64,000 nt of DNA from Corynebacterium suranareeae (GCF_002355155.1 NZ_AP017369.1:1240001-1304000); one strand, 5' to 3'. Counted from the stretch's first letter, positions 43,177 through 52,421 are shown. Program-made: numbers and translations. Notes: generated by a model from the letters alone, not told the origin.

Positions 43177-44133
43177 TCAATTTACTGACTTATTAGTTTT
43201 CTTTGGAATCATTTTGGTGATCAAAGAAACGATCACTGTGATGATTGCACCCCAAGCTAAACCAAACACCAGTGAACCTGAAGTGTTACCAATCCATCCT
43301 AGAACACTTCCGCCCATTCCTTGAGCCCACGTTTCAAGGCCATGAATTAGGTGGTAGGGAAGTCCCCAGCCAAGTTCATCAGTACCAACAACCACGATGT
43401 GTCCACCGACCCATAACATGGCAAAAACACCAACTACGGAAATAATCTGCAAAATAACCGGCATTGCCTTAACTAGTCCACGTCCAAATTTTTTAATGCC
43501 GGCGGAATCTCGTTTTGCAAGGGCAAGTCCAACGTCATCCATTTTCACCAAGACCGCTACTACACCGTAAACAAGTGCTGTGATGGCGATACCAACGACA
43601 AAGAGCACGGCAGCTTGCATCCACACAGTTTGGTCGGCAACCCCATTTAAAGAGATCACCATGATTTCTGCAGACAAAATGAGGTCTGTGGTGATCGCAC
43701 TTCTGACTAGTTGGTCTTCAGATTTTGGGCTCTCATGAGATTTCGGTGTGGTGCTGTGCTCTTCACCTTTCATCCTTTTGTGGATGGAGTGCCAGATTTT
43801 CTCTGCGCCTTCGAAGCATAAATAAGATCCACCCAGCATGAGAATTGGAGTTAAGGCCCACGGAGCAAAAGCTGACAGTAGTAGAGCAATCGGCAAAATG
43901 ATGATGATCTTGTTCACCACCGAACCTTTGGCGATGCGCCAAATCATCGGCAGCTCGCGGGCGGGTTTCACCCCCTGCACATACTGTGGCGTAACTGCCG
44001 TGTCATCGACAACTACTCCAGCCGCTTTCAGGCTAGTTTTTCCAGCCATTGTTGTGACATCGTCGAGGCTGGCAGAGGCAGCTCGAGTAATTGCTGCGAC
44101 ATCGTCTAGAAGCGCTGCTAGTCCACCGGCCAT
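43177..44133 (-). CDS. DUF808 family membrane protein
   Basis: A 318-residue protein from ATG 44133, seven bases after AAAGGAG; an upstream ATG at 44163 has no site. The N-terminus is the family signature (A-G-G-L-A-A-L-L-D-D-V-A-A-I), followed by D-D-T-A-V-T-P-Q-Y-V and six or so membrane segments. The function of DUF808 (YedI-like) is not established. Confidence 0.87.
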   Translation of the reverse strand: MAGGLAALLDDVAAITRAASASLDDVTTMAGKTSLKAAGVVVDDTAVTPQYVQGVKPARELPMIWRIAKGSVVNKIIIILPIALLLSAFAPWALTPILMLGGSYLCFEGAEKIWHSIHKRMKGEEHSTTPKSHESPKSEDQLVRSAITTDLILSAEIMVISLNGVADQTVWMQAAVLFVVGIAITALVYGVVAVLVKMDDVGLALAKRDSAGIKKFGRGLVKAMPVILQIISVVGVFAMLWVGGHIVVVGTDELGWGLPYHLIHGLETWAQGMGGSVLGWIGNTSGSLVFGLAWGAIITVIVSLITKMIPKKTNKSVN

Positions 44134-44218
44134 GGAAGTCTCCTTTAAAACATTAAGGGGCAAAACTTTAAGGGGTAATTCTTACAAATCTTAATCGTGC
44201 TCAGGCAAGATGGCAGGT

Positions 44219-45121
44219 ATGAAAATTGCGATCATTGGTGCTGGTGCAGTAGGTGGATATTTTGCAGCCTTGCTACAAGAGTCTGGGGCAGACGTCACCT
44301 TAGTTGCCCGCGGGCAAACTTTAGAAGTTTTACAGTCTAGTGGCCTTCGGGTTAAAGATGCTAAAAGTGACCGCTACGTGCAGGTTCCTGCTGTTGCAAG
44401 TGTGCAGGAATTACCCGAAGTAGATGTAGTGATGATTGCTACCAAGGCATTAGCCACGTCCACGAACACTGAGGAACTTTTGCGGGGATTACCTGAAAAT
44501 GCTGTCGTGGCGATAACCCAAAATTCTGTGGAATCTGCTGATATCGCAGCTGAAGTTGTCGGCACTGACCGTGTATGGCCTGGCGTTGTTCGAGGATTTT
44601 TCGTCCATGATGGTCCAGCGCAGGTCTCATATTTAGGTGGTCCGCTGTCGTATACATTCGGCGATTCGGGTGAGCTTTCCCAACAGTTTGCGGACATCTT
44701 GAATGAAGCTGGGATTGACGGAATCTTCCATCCCGATATTTTGGTTGATGTCTGGGAGAAAGCAATGTTCGTGGAGGTGTTCGGCGGGTTGGGGGCTTTC
44801 GTCGAAAAGCAATTAGGAACCCTGCGCACGCATTTCCGGGCTTCCCTGGAAGCTTTAATGGAAGAAGTCGCCGAGGTCGCGACAGGACTGGGGATTGCGT
44901 TGCCGAGCGACGCGGTGGAGCGCACGATGAATTTTGCGGATCGCATGCCAGAGGATTCGACAAGTTCTATGCAACGCGATATCGCTGATGGCGTCCCTAG
45001 TGAACTTGATGCGCAAACTGGTGCGATTGTGCGTGCAGCACGCAAAGTGGGAGTAAAAACTCCGCTTCATGATCTTATTTATGCAGCTCTTAGCCTGAAA
45101 GAAGAGGAAAACGGACTTTAG
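44219..45121 (+). CDS. 2-dehydropantoate 2-reductase (ApbA/PanE) family protein
   Basis: A 300-residue protein with N-terminal G-A-G-A-V-G-G-Y-F for NADPH, Lys in M-I-A-T-K-A, Asn in T-Q-N-S-V-E, and W-E-K-A-M-F in the C-terminal helical domain. This is the ketopantoate reductase fold. Whether it serves pantothenate synthesis is uncertain, because in C. glutamicum IlvC contributes to that step. CAAGAT ends seven bases before ATG 44219, and ATG 44210 is the alternative. A dodecamer variant lies within it at 44799. Confidence 0.8.
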   Translation: MKIAIIGAGAVGGYFAALLQESGADVTLVARGQTLEVLQSSGLRVKDAKSDRYVQVPAVASVQELPEVDVVMIATKALATSTNTEELLRGLPENAVVAITQNSVESADIAAEVVGTDRVWPGVVRGFFVHDGPAQVSYLGGPLSYTFGDSGELSQQFADILNEAGIDGIFHPDILVDVWEKAMFVEVFGGLGAFVEKQLGTLRTHFRASLEALMEEVAEVATGLGIALPSDAVERTMNFADRMPEDSTSSMQRDIADGVPSELDAQTGAIVRAARKVGVKTPLHDLIYAALSLKEEENGL

Positions 45122-45124
45122 GGA

Positions 45125-45130
45125 TAGAAT
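45125..45130 (+). promoter_or_regulatory. Candidate -10 element of leaderless DUF2218 gene
   Basis: TAGAAT ends eight bases before ATG 45139, inside an 17-bp gap that has no Shine-Dalgarno. Confidence 0.4.
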
Positions 45131-45138
45131 CAAGATCC

Positions 45139-45507
45139 ATGATCGTTACCTCCACTGCGCGTGTTACTACTGATCGTCCTTCACGTTACGCAAAACAGCT
45201 GACTAGCCATTTGGGTGAAAAGCTCAACACAAATTGGGATCCAGAAGCTGAACGGGGCTCTGTTGTGTTGGCTGGCAAGGGCGCTGACCATGAAGATGAA
45301 CGCTTCGCGTTCGAGGGGTCTGCCACGTGCGATCTGGTAGCAGGCGAGGGCGTGCTGCTGCTTCATATTGAATCGCCAGCCGAGCTGGTCGAACGGCTAG
45401 AAAGCGTTATCGGACGTCATCTGGTCGGTTTCGCGCGGCGCGAAGAGATGAAAATAGCTTTTCGACGTGGCGATGGATCAGAAGGGCTCTACTTTGAAAC
45501 CGTCTGA
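45139..45507 (+). CDS. DUF2218 domain protein
   Basis: A 122-residue protein with the DUF2218 features R-P-S-R-Y-A-K-Q-L-x-S-H near the N-terminus and V-I-G-R-H-L-x-x-F-A-R-R-E-E near the end. Family members are often linked to siderophore or iron genes, though none is adjacent here. Its last 35 bp overlap the following Nudix gene. Confidence 0.8.
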   Translation: MIVTSTARVTTDRPSRYAKQLTSHLGEKLNTNWDPEAERGSVVLAGKGADHEDERFAFEGSATCDLVAGEGVLLLHIESPAELVERLESVIGRHLVGFARREEMKIAFRRGDGSEGLYFETV

Positions 45508-45916
45508 ACTGGAACCATCTGAACCAATCCGCATCGCAGCAGTGGTGATTTACAATCAGCACAGGCAGGTGCTGAGCGTTAGAAAAACTGGCACGTCTGC
45601 GTTCATGCTTCCAGGTGGCAAACTTGAACCAGGAGAAACACCGCAAGCTGCAGCTATCCGAGAAATTTCCGAAGAACTTCACTTTGATCTTAAAGAAGAA
45701 GAGGTTGATTTTCTTGGACATTTTGAAGCGCCAGCAGCCAACGAACCAGGATTTTTTGTTGACTGCCATGTTTTCACAGCAGTCGACTTAACGCTGAATG
45801 ACACCCCAGAGGTTTTTGAAGAACTAGCCGAAGCAGCATTCTTCCCGCTAGATTCAACGTCCCCTAAGCTAGCGCCGTTGAGTAAAGATGTGTTTGCTGT
45901 GCTGGCAGGAACTTAA
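45473..45916 (+). CDS. Nudix hydrolase
   Basis: A 147-residue Nudix protein from ATG 45473; GTG 45467 would add two residues. The box is G-G-K-L-E-P-G-E-T-P-Q-A-A-A-I-R-E-I-S-E-E-L, with the last Gly replaced by His-Phe. It overlaps the DUF2218 gene in another frame. The substrate is unknown, and relatives include oxidised-nucleotide hydrolases. Confidence 0.8.
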   Translation: MDQKGSTLKPSELEPSEPIRIAAVVIYNQHRQVLSVRKTGTSAFMLPGGKLEPGETPQAAAIREISEELHFDLKEEEVDFLGHFEAPAANEPGFFVDCHVFTAVDLTLNDTPEVFEELAEAAFFPLDSTSPKLAPLSKDVFAVLAGT

Positions 45917-46302
45917 AACACGAAAAACAGCAATGGCACTGCGGTGCACACCATGAGCCCGCCGATCAAAATGAGGAAGAATCTCAATGTGGCATCACGC
46001 CGTGCAGTGAGCCTTCGAACCTGCGTGGAATCATCCTTGTTTACCAGGAGAGGAATAATCGCACCTTTGGACGTGATCGGTCGGGGAGTGGACTTTGGCA
46101 ACACTCCAAAGACTTGGACGTGATCAAGCTCAAAGCTGTATTGCATCAAATAGCGTTCATCTTCAAGTTCAAGAAAACCGGTCACTTCTGCCTCAACCTC
46201 AATGGCATGAGCTTTGAACCGTCGATCTTCAAGAATGAAGTGAACGCCTACACCGATACAGACTACTCCCACGATAAGGACTATCAGCAGGGAGATCAGC
46301 AT
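45913..46302 (-). CDS. DUF3592-like membrane protein
   Basis: A 129-residue protein with a membrane segment at each end (residues 1-24 and about 108-129) and a soluble beta-rich middle (A-I-E-V-E-A-E-V-T-G-F, Y-S-F-E-L-D, then G-A-I-I-P-L-L-V-N-K-D-D-S-T-Q). This arrangement is typical of DUF3592. It overlaps the convergent Nudix gene by four bases and lies five bases after the protease gene. Confidence 0.65.
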   Translation of the reverse strand: MLISLLIVLIVGVVCIGVGVHFILEDRRFKAHAIEVEAEVTGFLELEDERYLMQYSFELDHVQVFGVLPKSTPRPITSKGAIIPLLVNKDDSTQVRRLTARRDATLRFFLILIGGLMVCTAVPLLFFVF

Positions 46303-46306
46303 GTTT

Positions 46307-47140
46307 TTAGAAGCTGCTCACTGCCCAACCGCCAATGGTTGATCCAGTGTAAGGCTGTGGGGCAGGGATCGCGGTGGGATACTCCGTGGCATCAACAACA
46401 GGTGCAGGGGTTCCAACAATTGGAGCAATCTGCTTACCGGTATATCGAGAAATCCAATCTGTATATTCTGCAACTGGAACGTACCAACCAACGGTGCCGT
46501 CTTGTGCAGCGGCATTTTCCACGGATGTGGACATGCTGAGAACACCTGCAAGTTGGCCACCAATGTACAGCGGCCCACCGGAATCACCTGGCATCAAACG
46601 GCCATTGGTGACGGTGCCTTCCAACATGACCGCACTACGATCAGGGCTTGGCACATTGACCACCCTGCGTTGAATCTGCACATCAGCTTCCTGAGCTACT
46701 TTTTGGCCAAGTGCGGCGTATCCACCCCAGCCGGTAGCACGACCAATTTCACCAGGCTGCACATGTGAACCATAAAAATCAACAGTGCTGCCTTGATGTG
46801 GAAGCTCAACCAAAGCCAGATCTGCGGTGGGGTGAATAATTGCTTGGGCAACAGGCTGGAAAGGGCTGAACGTGCTCGAACCAACCGCAGCGCCAGCATT
46901 ACCGGACTCAGGAATGCAATGGCGAGCTGTGAGAGCCCATGTAGAGGTGATCATTGTTGCTGAACATGCGGTTGCGCCGATATGTAGACGTACAATTGCA
47001 TCTGAAGGTGCGCTAGAGCCGGTGACATTGCGAGCATTTGCCAAAGCATGCGCAGGTGCTGTTGCCAACAAAGAGCTTGAAGCGACTGTGAGCGCTGCGA
47101 GCACGGACAGAGCCTTGGTGGTAAATGACGCAGAAGACAT
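46307..47140 (-). CDS. Secreted trypsin-like serine protease
   Basis: A 277-residue protein. An N-terminal signal peptide ends near Ala32 (A-P-A-H-A). The S1 triad is complete: His74 in T-A-R-H-C, Asp107 in A-D-L-A-L-V, Ser187 in P-G-D-S-G-G-P. Cys59 and Cys75 could form the conserved disulphide. A Pro-rich linker near the C-terminus suggests wall contact. Substrate unknown. Confidence 0.87.
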   Translation of the reverse strand: MSSASFTTKALSVLAALTVASSSLLATAPAHALANARNVTGSSAPSDAIVRLHIGATACSATMITSTWALTARHCIPESGNAGAAVGSSTFSPFQPVAQAIIHPTADLALVELPHQGSTVDFYGSHVQPGEIGRATGWGGYAALGQKVAQEADVQIQRRVVNVPSPDRSAVMLEGTVTNGRLMPGDSGGPLYIGGQLAGVLSMSTSVENAAAQDGTVGWYVPVAEYTDWISRYTGKQIAPIVGTPAPVVDATEYPTAIPAPQPYTGSTIGGWAVSSF

Positions 47141-47176
47141 AGGGAACAGTCTAGATGGTTGTTCTACAAAATGCTG

Positions 47177-47524
47177 TCACAGGATGCTATCAATGACCTC
47201 AATCTTAGGGCGCGCAATGCGCGCTCCTTCATCCGTCACCACAATGGGGCGCTGAAGGAGCCTGGGATGGGCGACGATGGCGTCGATAAGCTGATTTTCT
47301 GGAGTTTCAGGCGATAGACCTAATTCTTTGTATTCGGCTTCGCCAGTTCTTATGCCGTCATGCACAGCAATCCCCAAGTTGCTAAATAACTCTTTCAATT
47401 CGGTGGCAGTGGGGGTGTCCTTTAAGTACTGGACAATTTCAGGCTCAATGTCTTTGTCACGCAAGTAGGCAAGAGTGTTTCTAGATGTGGAACAACGCGG
47501 ATTGTGGAACATAGTGACTTTCAT
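47177..47524 (-). CDS. arsC: ArsC/Spx family arsenate reductase
   Basis: A 115-residue thioredoxin-fold protein with Cys11 in N-P-R-C-S-T-S-R, the C-x3-R motif of glutaredoxin-dependent arsenate reductases, and R-P-I-V-V near residue 92. It is divergent from the YkvI-like gene across only 27 bp. No ars transporter is adjacent, so arsenate as the true substrate is not proven. Confidence 0.85.
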   Translation of the reverse strand: MKVTMFHNPRCSTSRNTLAYLRDKDIEPEIVQYLKDTPTATELKELFSNLGIAVHDGIRTGEAEYKELGLSPETPENQLIDAIVAHPRLLQRPIVVTDEGARIARPKIEVIDSIL

Positions 47525-47531
47525 AACGATC

Positions 47532-47544
47532 AGCCTACTAGTGT
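47532..47544. promoter_or_regulatory. Back-to-back -10 elements of arsC and the YkvI-like gene
   Basis: AGCCTA at 47532-47537 reads TAGGCT toward arsC and ends seven bases before ATG 47524. TAGTGT at 47539-47544 ends seven bases before ATG 47552 on the other strand. One base separates the two hexamers, so each -35 region must lie within or near the other gene's start. Confidence 0.5.
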
Positions 47545-47551
47545 TTGATCT

Positions 47552-48757
47552 ATGACTATTCAGATTCTAAGGGTGGCTTTTGCCTTTGTGGGCATCATCG
47601 TCGGTGCTGGTTTCGCATCAGGCCAAGAAGTTATGCAGTATTTTGTGGCTTTTGGCGTGGACGGAATATGGGGTGTTGTAGTTTCCGCAGTGATCATGTC
47701 AGTGATGGCGCTGATCATTTTGCAATTAGGCAGCTACTTTAATGCAGGCGAACATGGAGAAGTGTTTCGTCGTGTAAGCCATCCAGTATTTTCCAAAATT
47801 TTAGATATTGGTGTGGTGGTGACGCTATTTTCTACCGGTTTTGTCATGTTCGCAGGGGCTGGATCCAACTTGAACCAGCAGTGGGGTCTGGACTTGTGGA
47901 TCGGGTCAGTCATCATGGTGCTGTTGGTTCTAGCAGCAGGCATGTTGGATGTAGACAAAGTCACCACAGTAATCGGTGCGATTACACCATTTATCATCAT
48001 TTTCATCACGGTGGCATCAATCTACACATTGGTTGAAGGCAATTTCAGCCCAGTTGATCAGCTTGATACCGCAGCTAAGGAAGTTGGCACCACTTTGCCG
48101 CACTGGGTGGTAGCTGCGGTGAACTACGTAGGTTTTAACCTCATGGTCGCCGTATCAATGGCAGTGGTTATTGGCGGCTCCATGTTCAACCCACGGGTTG
48201 CAGGACGCGGTGGGCTAGTCGGTGGTTTGATCTTGGGTTTCTTGATCATCATCAGCGCATTGACCCTGTTTGCAGCTGTTGAAAAAGTAGGCCAAGACGA
48301 TATGCCAATGCTGACCATTATCAACCAGCTGAGCCCATTTGCTGGACAAATTATGGCGGTGGTTATCTATGGAATGATCTTCAACACGGCACTGGGAATG
48401 TTCTATGCGCTGGGCAGGCGAATTACTGCGAAAAATCCTAAGCGATTCCGTCCGGTATATGTGCTTACGGTTCTGATTGGTTTCGTGCTCAGTTTCGTGG
48501 GCTTTAAGAACCTGGTGGGCTATGTTTACCCTGTGCTGGGTTACATCGGATTGCTTTTGATCGGCGTGATGATGGTGGCGTGGGTTCGTGGACGCGTGCG
48601 CATTTACAGGGAAGCTGATCGCCGTATGCGTATTGCGGATCTTTTGCAGATCGGTCACGATGGTGCGCTGAGTGAGGCTGAGCGTGCGGTGCTTCACCAG
48701 GAAATCCAAGATTCAAACTTGGATGAGGAACAGATTAAAGCAGCGATGAAGAAATAG
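47552..48757 (+). CDS. YkvI-like membrane transporter
   Basis: A 401-residue protein with about ten membrane segments, starting with V-G-I-I-V-G-A-G-F-A-S-G-Q-E-V, an unwound-helix motif of APC-fold transporters. It resembles the YkvI family of unknown substrate. The last 50 residues are soluble and charged. The start appears leaderless. It converges with the DUF402 gene. Confidence 0.82.
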   Translation: MTIQILRVAFAFVGIIVGAGFASGQEVMQYFVAFGVDGIWGVVVSAVIMSVMALIILQLGSYFNAGEHGEVFRRVSHPVFSKILDIGVVVTLFSTGFVMFAGAGSNLNQQWGLDLWIGSVIMVLLVLAAGMLDVDKVTTVIGAITPFIIIFITVASIYTLVEGNFSPVDQLDTAAKEVGTTLPHWVVAAVNYVGFNLMVAVSMAVVIGGSMFNPRVAGRGGLVGGLILGFLIIISALTLFAAVEKVGQDDMPMLTIINQLSPFAGQIMAVVIYGMIFNTALGMFYALGRRITAKNPKRFRPVYVLTVLIGFVLSFVGFKNLVGYVYPVLGYIGLLLIGVMMVAWVRGRVRIYREADRRMRIADLLQIGHDGALSEAERAVLHQEIQDSNLDEEQIKAAMKK

Positions 48758-48762
48758 AGGAG

Positions 48763-49302
48763 TTATTCAGCTGGAACAAGCTCAACTGTGCTGGCATCAG
48801 CCCAGGTAAGTTCGATGCCTTTGGAGCGTAGCCACTGCATGGGATCGTCACCGTGGCGGGTAATTCCTTCGACTGCATTTAATGTGGCATCGATTGCTCG
48901 TTCGGCGTCGTCTGCAGTGATAAGTCCTGCAGATGTTGCTGCTGCGAGTTCATCAATATCCATGACGGTGACGGGCTCCCCGCACACTGAGATGAGATCT
49001 ACATAAAGGTCGCGGGTGGTCCAAATATTGTCTTCTACACGGATTTCAGCAACATCAATGTAGTAATCCTGGCGTTCATCTACACCTTTGCGGAAGTGGA
49101 AGATATTTGCGCGCAGCCCAAGATCTGGAAGGAGCCAGCTTTCCAAATATCCAAACTTTGGATGGTTTGCACCGCGTGCCATGTATAGGCCGAAGTCAGT
49201 GACCTTGAAAGTATCTACTTCGCGTAGAAAACCCTTGGGATCGGTATTGATTGATTCCGCAGTGTTGAAGGTTTCCTGTTTTACAGGGTGTAGATCAGTC
49301 AT
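48763..49302 (-). CDS. DUF402 domain protein
   Basis: A 179-residue protein with DUF402 features: an N-terminal R-G-A-N/H-P-K-F-G-Y stretch, then Y-Y-I-D-V-A-E-I, W-T-T-R-D-L-Y-V-D-L and D-I-D-E-L. Members include FomD-like nucleotide diphosphatases with metal-binding Asp residues; D-L-Y-V-D-L and D-I-D-E are consistent. It lies five bases after the Rv1157c-like gene. Confidence 0.8.
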   Translation of the reverse strand: MTDLHPVKQETFNTAESINTDPKGFLREVDTFKVTDFGLYMARGANHPKFGYLESWLLPDLGLRANIFHFRKGVDERQDYYIDVAEIRVEDNIWTTRDLYVDLISVCGEPVTVMDIDELAAATSAGLITADDAERAIDATLNAVEGITRHGDDPMQWLRSKGIELTWADASTVELVPAE

Positions 49303-49307
49303 TGCTT

Positions 49308-50024
49308 TTACCTCACATCAAATACGACAGCAGTCGGGATGAAATTACAGTTCGCTGAACCGTTGTCAGTGGATGTGGTGAGGCCACCTGAAAGGGACGC
49401 GACAATAATGCCACGCCCTGTATCTGCCACACCAGAAATCGTAGAAGGACCGTCAGGGTTAATACCTGTATTGCTCAAAGTGGTAGAGCCGTGGGTGAAA
49501 TTGCTTAGGTTTGCCCATTGAACCGTCATTGCGGTGTTTTGTTGCTCTGCCAGTGGGCCAGTTCCAAGTGCTGTAAACACGAACGAGGTTTGGCCAACTC
49601 CTGCTCCAGGAAGTGGAAGATCTGCTGGTCCTGGAACTGCGAAGGCGGATCCCACAGCGGCGGAGTTGCCTCCGATGCAATTTTCAGCGCGTGTTGGCCA
49701 AAAGAACTGTGCGATGCGCGGTGCGTTTTCGGGGACTTGGATGTCTCCGCCTTCGCTGTCATCACCGGAGATAAAGCCCAGAGCTGGAGAAACGATATTT
49801 TTAATGTCCTGCGGAACCCAAGGTTGATTTACTGTTTGCTCAATTTGTTGGCGCAGTTGTTCATTTGGGCGTCCCCATTGGTCGACGGGAAGTCCGCTGG
49901 AGAGGTTAGAAGAGGCGTTGAAAGCTTGCTCAACCGGTGTGACAGCCGAAGCTACCGGGGTTGCCGGGATTGCTACGGCTAGAGCTGCAGCGACTGCGAG
50001 GAGTCGGGGAAGTGTCTTTGTCAC
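49308..50024 (-). CDS. Secreted Rv1157c-like protein
   Basis: A 238-residue exported protein. The signal peptide (residues 1-27) ends A-S-A, and the mature part has L-P-V-D-Q-W-G-R-P and a pair of Cys (E-N-C-I-G-G and N-C-N-F-I-P). Proteins of this kind are found next to typA across Corynebacteriales. No enzymatic motif is seen. Confidence 0.75.
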   Translation of the reverse strand: MTKTLPRLLAVAAALAVAIPATPVASAVTPVEQAFNASSNLSSGLPVDQWGRPNEQLRQQIEQTVNQPWVPQDIKNIVSPALGFISGDDSEGGDIQVPENAPRIAQFFWPTRAENCIGGNSAAVGSAFAVPGPADLPLPGAGVGQTSFVFTALGTGPLAEQQNTAMTVQWANLSNFTHGSTTLSNTGINPDGPSTISGVADTGRGIIVASLSGGLTTSTDNGSANCNFIPTAVVFDVR

Positions 50025-50443
50025 TTGAGTTTTACTTACCTTTCAACGGGACAATTCTTCGAGTCGGAGGAAACAACATTAGTCACATGAGCAACTGAAG
50101 TTAACTTCTTTTCCTCCTGTCACATTAATCGCAGAATATTTGCTGTCAATAAGAATTAAGGTGAACTTCTAGTTTTCTTTAATCCCAAATTCAGATTTCA
50201 CGGCAAACAGCAACTAAAAACTTCGCCTTCTTGATCGGTTTGTCGCTCCCCGAGACCGATCCGTTACAAAAATTCGCGCAAGAATAGTTAAAAATCCATA
50301 AAAGTATGGAGATTTGCCTCACAATGTGCGGAAACTGCGCTAATGCGAGTACAGTGATAGCGTTCTAAAACAATGGACTCGATTTTACGATTTGTTTTAA
50401 CGCAGTCCTCCATATTTCTTTATCCGGCAGGAGAATGCCCCCA
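50025..50443. other. Long leader between the secreted protein gene and typA
   Basis: No gene is supported in these 419 bases. They hold an inverted repeat GATCGGT (50233-50239) / ACCGATC (50255-50261), possible typA promoter elements (TTGCCT at 50314 and TAATGC at 50341 or TACAGT just after), and AGGAG at 50429-50433 for typA. The long AT-rich part may also serve the secreted protein gene. Confidence 0.45.
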
Positions 50444-52357
50444 GTGACCCACCCAGAGTTTCGTAACGTAGCGATCGTCGCGCACGTTGACCACGGAAAG
50501 ACCACACTTGTTAATGCCATGCTCGAGCAGTCTGGCGTATTCAGTGACCACGGTGAAGTAGCCGACCGTGTGATGGACTCCGGTGACCTGGAAAAGGAAA
50601 AGGGCATCACCATCCTTGCCAAGAACACCGCTATCCGTCGCAAGGGTGCAGGCAAAGATGGCAATGACTTGATCATCAACGTCATTGACACCCCAGGCCA
50701 CGCTGACTTCGGTGGCGAGGTTGAGCGTGCACTGTCCATGGTTGACGGTGTTGTCCTTCTCGTTGACGCATCCGAAGGTCCATTGCCTCAGACCCGCTTT
50801 GTTCTTGGTAAAGCACTTGCTGCAAAGATGCCAGTGATCATTGCAGTGAACAAGACTGACCGCCCAGATGCCCGCATTGATGAGGTTGTAGAAGAAGCAC
50901 AGGATCTGCTCTTAGAGCTTGCTTCTGCACTTGATGATGAAGAAGCAGCAGCGGCAGCTGAGCAGCTTCTTGATCTGCCAGTTCTTTACACCTCCGGTCG
51001 TGAGGGTAAGGCTTCTACTGAAAACCCAGGTAACGGAAACGTTCCTGATTCCCCAGATCTTATGCCTTTGTTCGAGACCCTCTACGAGGTTCTTCCAGAG
51101 CCAACCGCAGAGATCGATGCACCGCTACAGGCTCATGTCACCAACCTTGACTCTTCCACCTTCTTGGGTCGTATCGGTCTGGTCCGTGTGCACGCAGGTA
51201 CCTTGCGTAAGGGCCAGCAGGTTGCTTGGATTCACTACGATGATGAGGGCAACCAGCACACCAAGACCGCTAAGATTGCGGAGCTTCTCGCTACCGTTGG
51301 TGTGACTCGTGTTCCTGCAGAAGAAGTTGTCGCAGGAGACATCGCAGCTATTTCCGGCATTGAGGACATCATGATTGGTGATACCCTCGCGGATCCTGCA
51401 AACCCAGTTGCTTTACCTCGCATTACTGTTGATGAGCCAGCACTGTCCATGACCATTGGTGTGAACACCTCACCAATGGCTGGTCGTGGCGGCGGAGACA
51501 AGCTGACTGCACGTGTGGTTAAGGCTCGTCTTGAGCAGGAGCTGATCGGTAACGTTTCCTTGAAGGTGCTGCCAACTGAGCGTCCAGACGCTTGGGAAGT
51601 TCAGGGCCGTGGTGAAATGGCGCTGTCCATTCTTGTTGAGACCATGCGTCGTGAAGGCTTCGAGCTCACTGTTGGTAAGCCACAGGTTGTTACCCAGACC
51701 ATCGATGGCAAGCTGCACGAGCCATATGAAATCATCGTTATCGATGTCCCTGCCGAGTACCAGGGCAATGTCACCCAGCTGCTGGCTACCCGCAAGGGTC
51801 TCATGCAGACCATGGCCACTACTCCTGGTTCTGACTGGATCCGCATGGAATTCCGCATCCCAGCTCGTGGCCTGATTGGTTTCCGTACCCAGTTCATGAC
51901 TGAAACCCGTGGTACCGGTATCGCTAACTCCTACTCTGATGGCATGGACGCTTGGGCTGGTGAAATCAAGGGCCGTGCTCATGGTTCTTTGGTTGCAGAC
52001 CGCTCCGGCCAGATCACCGCTTATGCTTTGACCCAGTTGGCAGACCGCGGAACCTTCTTCGTTGAGCCAGGCACCGAGACCTACGAGGGTGTCGTTGTTG
52101 GTTCCAATAACCGCGAAGAGGATATGGACATCAACCCAACCAAGGAAAAGAAGCTCACCAACATGCGTGCAGCTTCTGCGGATACCACCGTGACTTTGGC
52201 TAAGGCTCACTCCTTGTCACTTGATGAGGCTCTTGAGTTCTGTGGTTTTGATGAGTGCGTTGAAGTTACCCCAGATGTGCTGCGCATCCGCAAGGTCATT
52301 TTGAATGCTACCGAGCGTGGTCGTGCACGTTCCCGCGCGAAGAACTTGAACAAGTAA
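50444..52357 (+). CDS. typA: Translational GTPase TypA/BipA
   Basis: A 637-residue GTPase. The GTP motifs are A-H-V-D-H-G-K-T-T (P-loop), D-T-P-G-H-A-D-F (switch II) and N-K-T-D-R-P. EF-G-like domains and the BipA C-terminal domain follow (E-E-D-M-D-I-N-P-T-K-E-K-K-L-T-N-M-R). It binds the ribosome and aids assembly or translation under stress. GTG 50444 lies ten bases after AGGAG, while ATG 50435 is only one base after it, so I prefer GTG. Confidence 0.95.
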   Translation: MTHPEFRNVAIVAHVDHGKTTLVNAMLEQSGVFSDHGEVADRVMDSGDLEKEKGITILAKNTAIRRKGAGKDGNDLIINVIDTPGHADFGGEVERALSMVDGVVLLVDASEGPLPQTRFVLGKALAAKMPVIIAVNKTDRPDARIDEVVEEAQDLLLELASALDDEEAAAAAEQLLDLPVLYTSGREGKASTENPGNGNVPDSPDLMPLFETLYEVLPEPTAEIDAPLQAHVTNLDSSTFLGRIGLVRVHAGTLRKGQQVAWIHYDDEGNQHTKTAKIAELLATVGVTRVPAEEVVAGDIAAISGIEDIMIGDTLADPANPVALPRITVDEPALSMTIGVNTSPMAGRGGGDKLTARVVKARLEQELIGNVSLKVLPTERPDAWEVQGRGEMALSILVETMRREGFELTVGKPQVVTQTIDGKLHEPYEIIVIDVPAEYQGNVTQLLATRKGLMQTMATTPGSDWIRMEFRIPARGLIGFRTQFMTETRGTGIANSYSDGMDAWAGEIKGRAHGSLVADRSGQITAYALTQLADRGTFFVEPGTETYEGVVVGSNNREEDMDINPTKEKKLTNMRAASADTTVTLAKAHSLSLDEALEFCGFDECVEVTPDVLRIRKVILNATERGRARSRAKNLNK

Positions 52358-52374
52358 ATCTTTTTAAGTTCGCT

Positions 52375-52407
52375 TGGCCCGCTGTGTCCTTTGGATGCAG
52401 CGGGCCA
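52375..52407 (+). terminator. typA terminator overlapping the next promoter
   Basis: A perfect 10-bp stem (TGGCCCGCTG and CAGCGGGCCA) with a 13-base loop, followed by a T-rich stretch that also contains TAGTAT (52409-52414), the likely -10 of the next gene. Confidence 0.65.
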
Positions 52408-52408
52408 G

Positions 52409-52414
52409 TAGTAT
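52409..52414 (+). promoter_or_regulatory. Candidate -10 element of leaderless LpqW-type gene
   Basis: TAGTAT ends seven bases before GTG 52422, which starts a clean lipoprotein signal peptide. Confidence 0.5.
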
Positions 52415-52421
52415 TTTGGGG

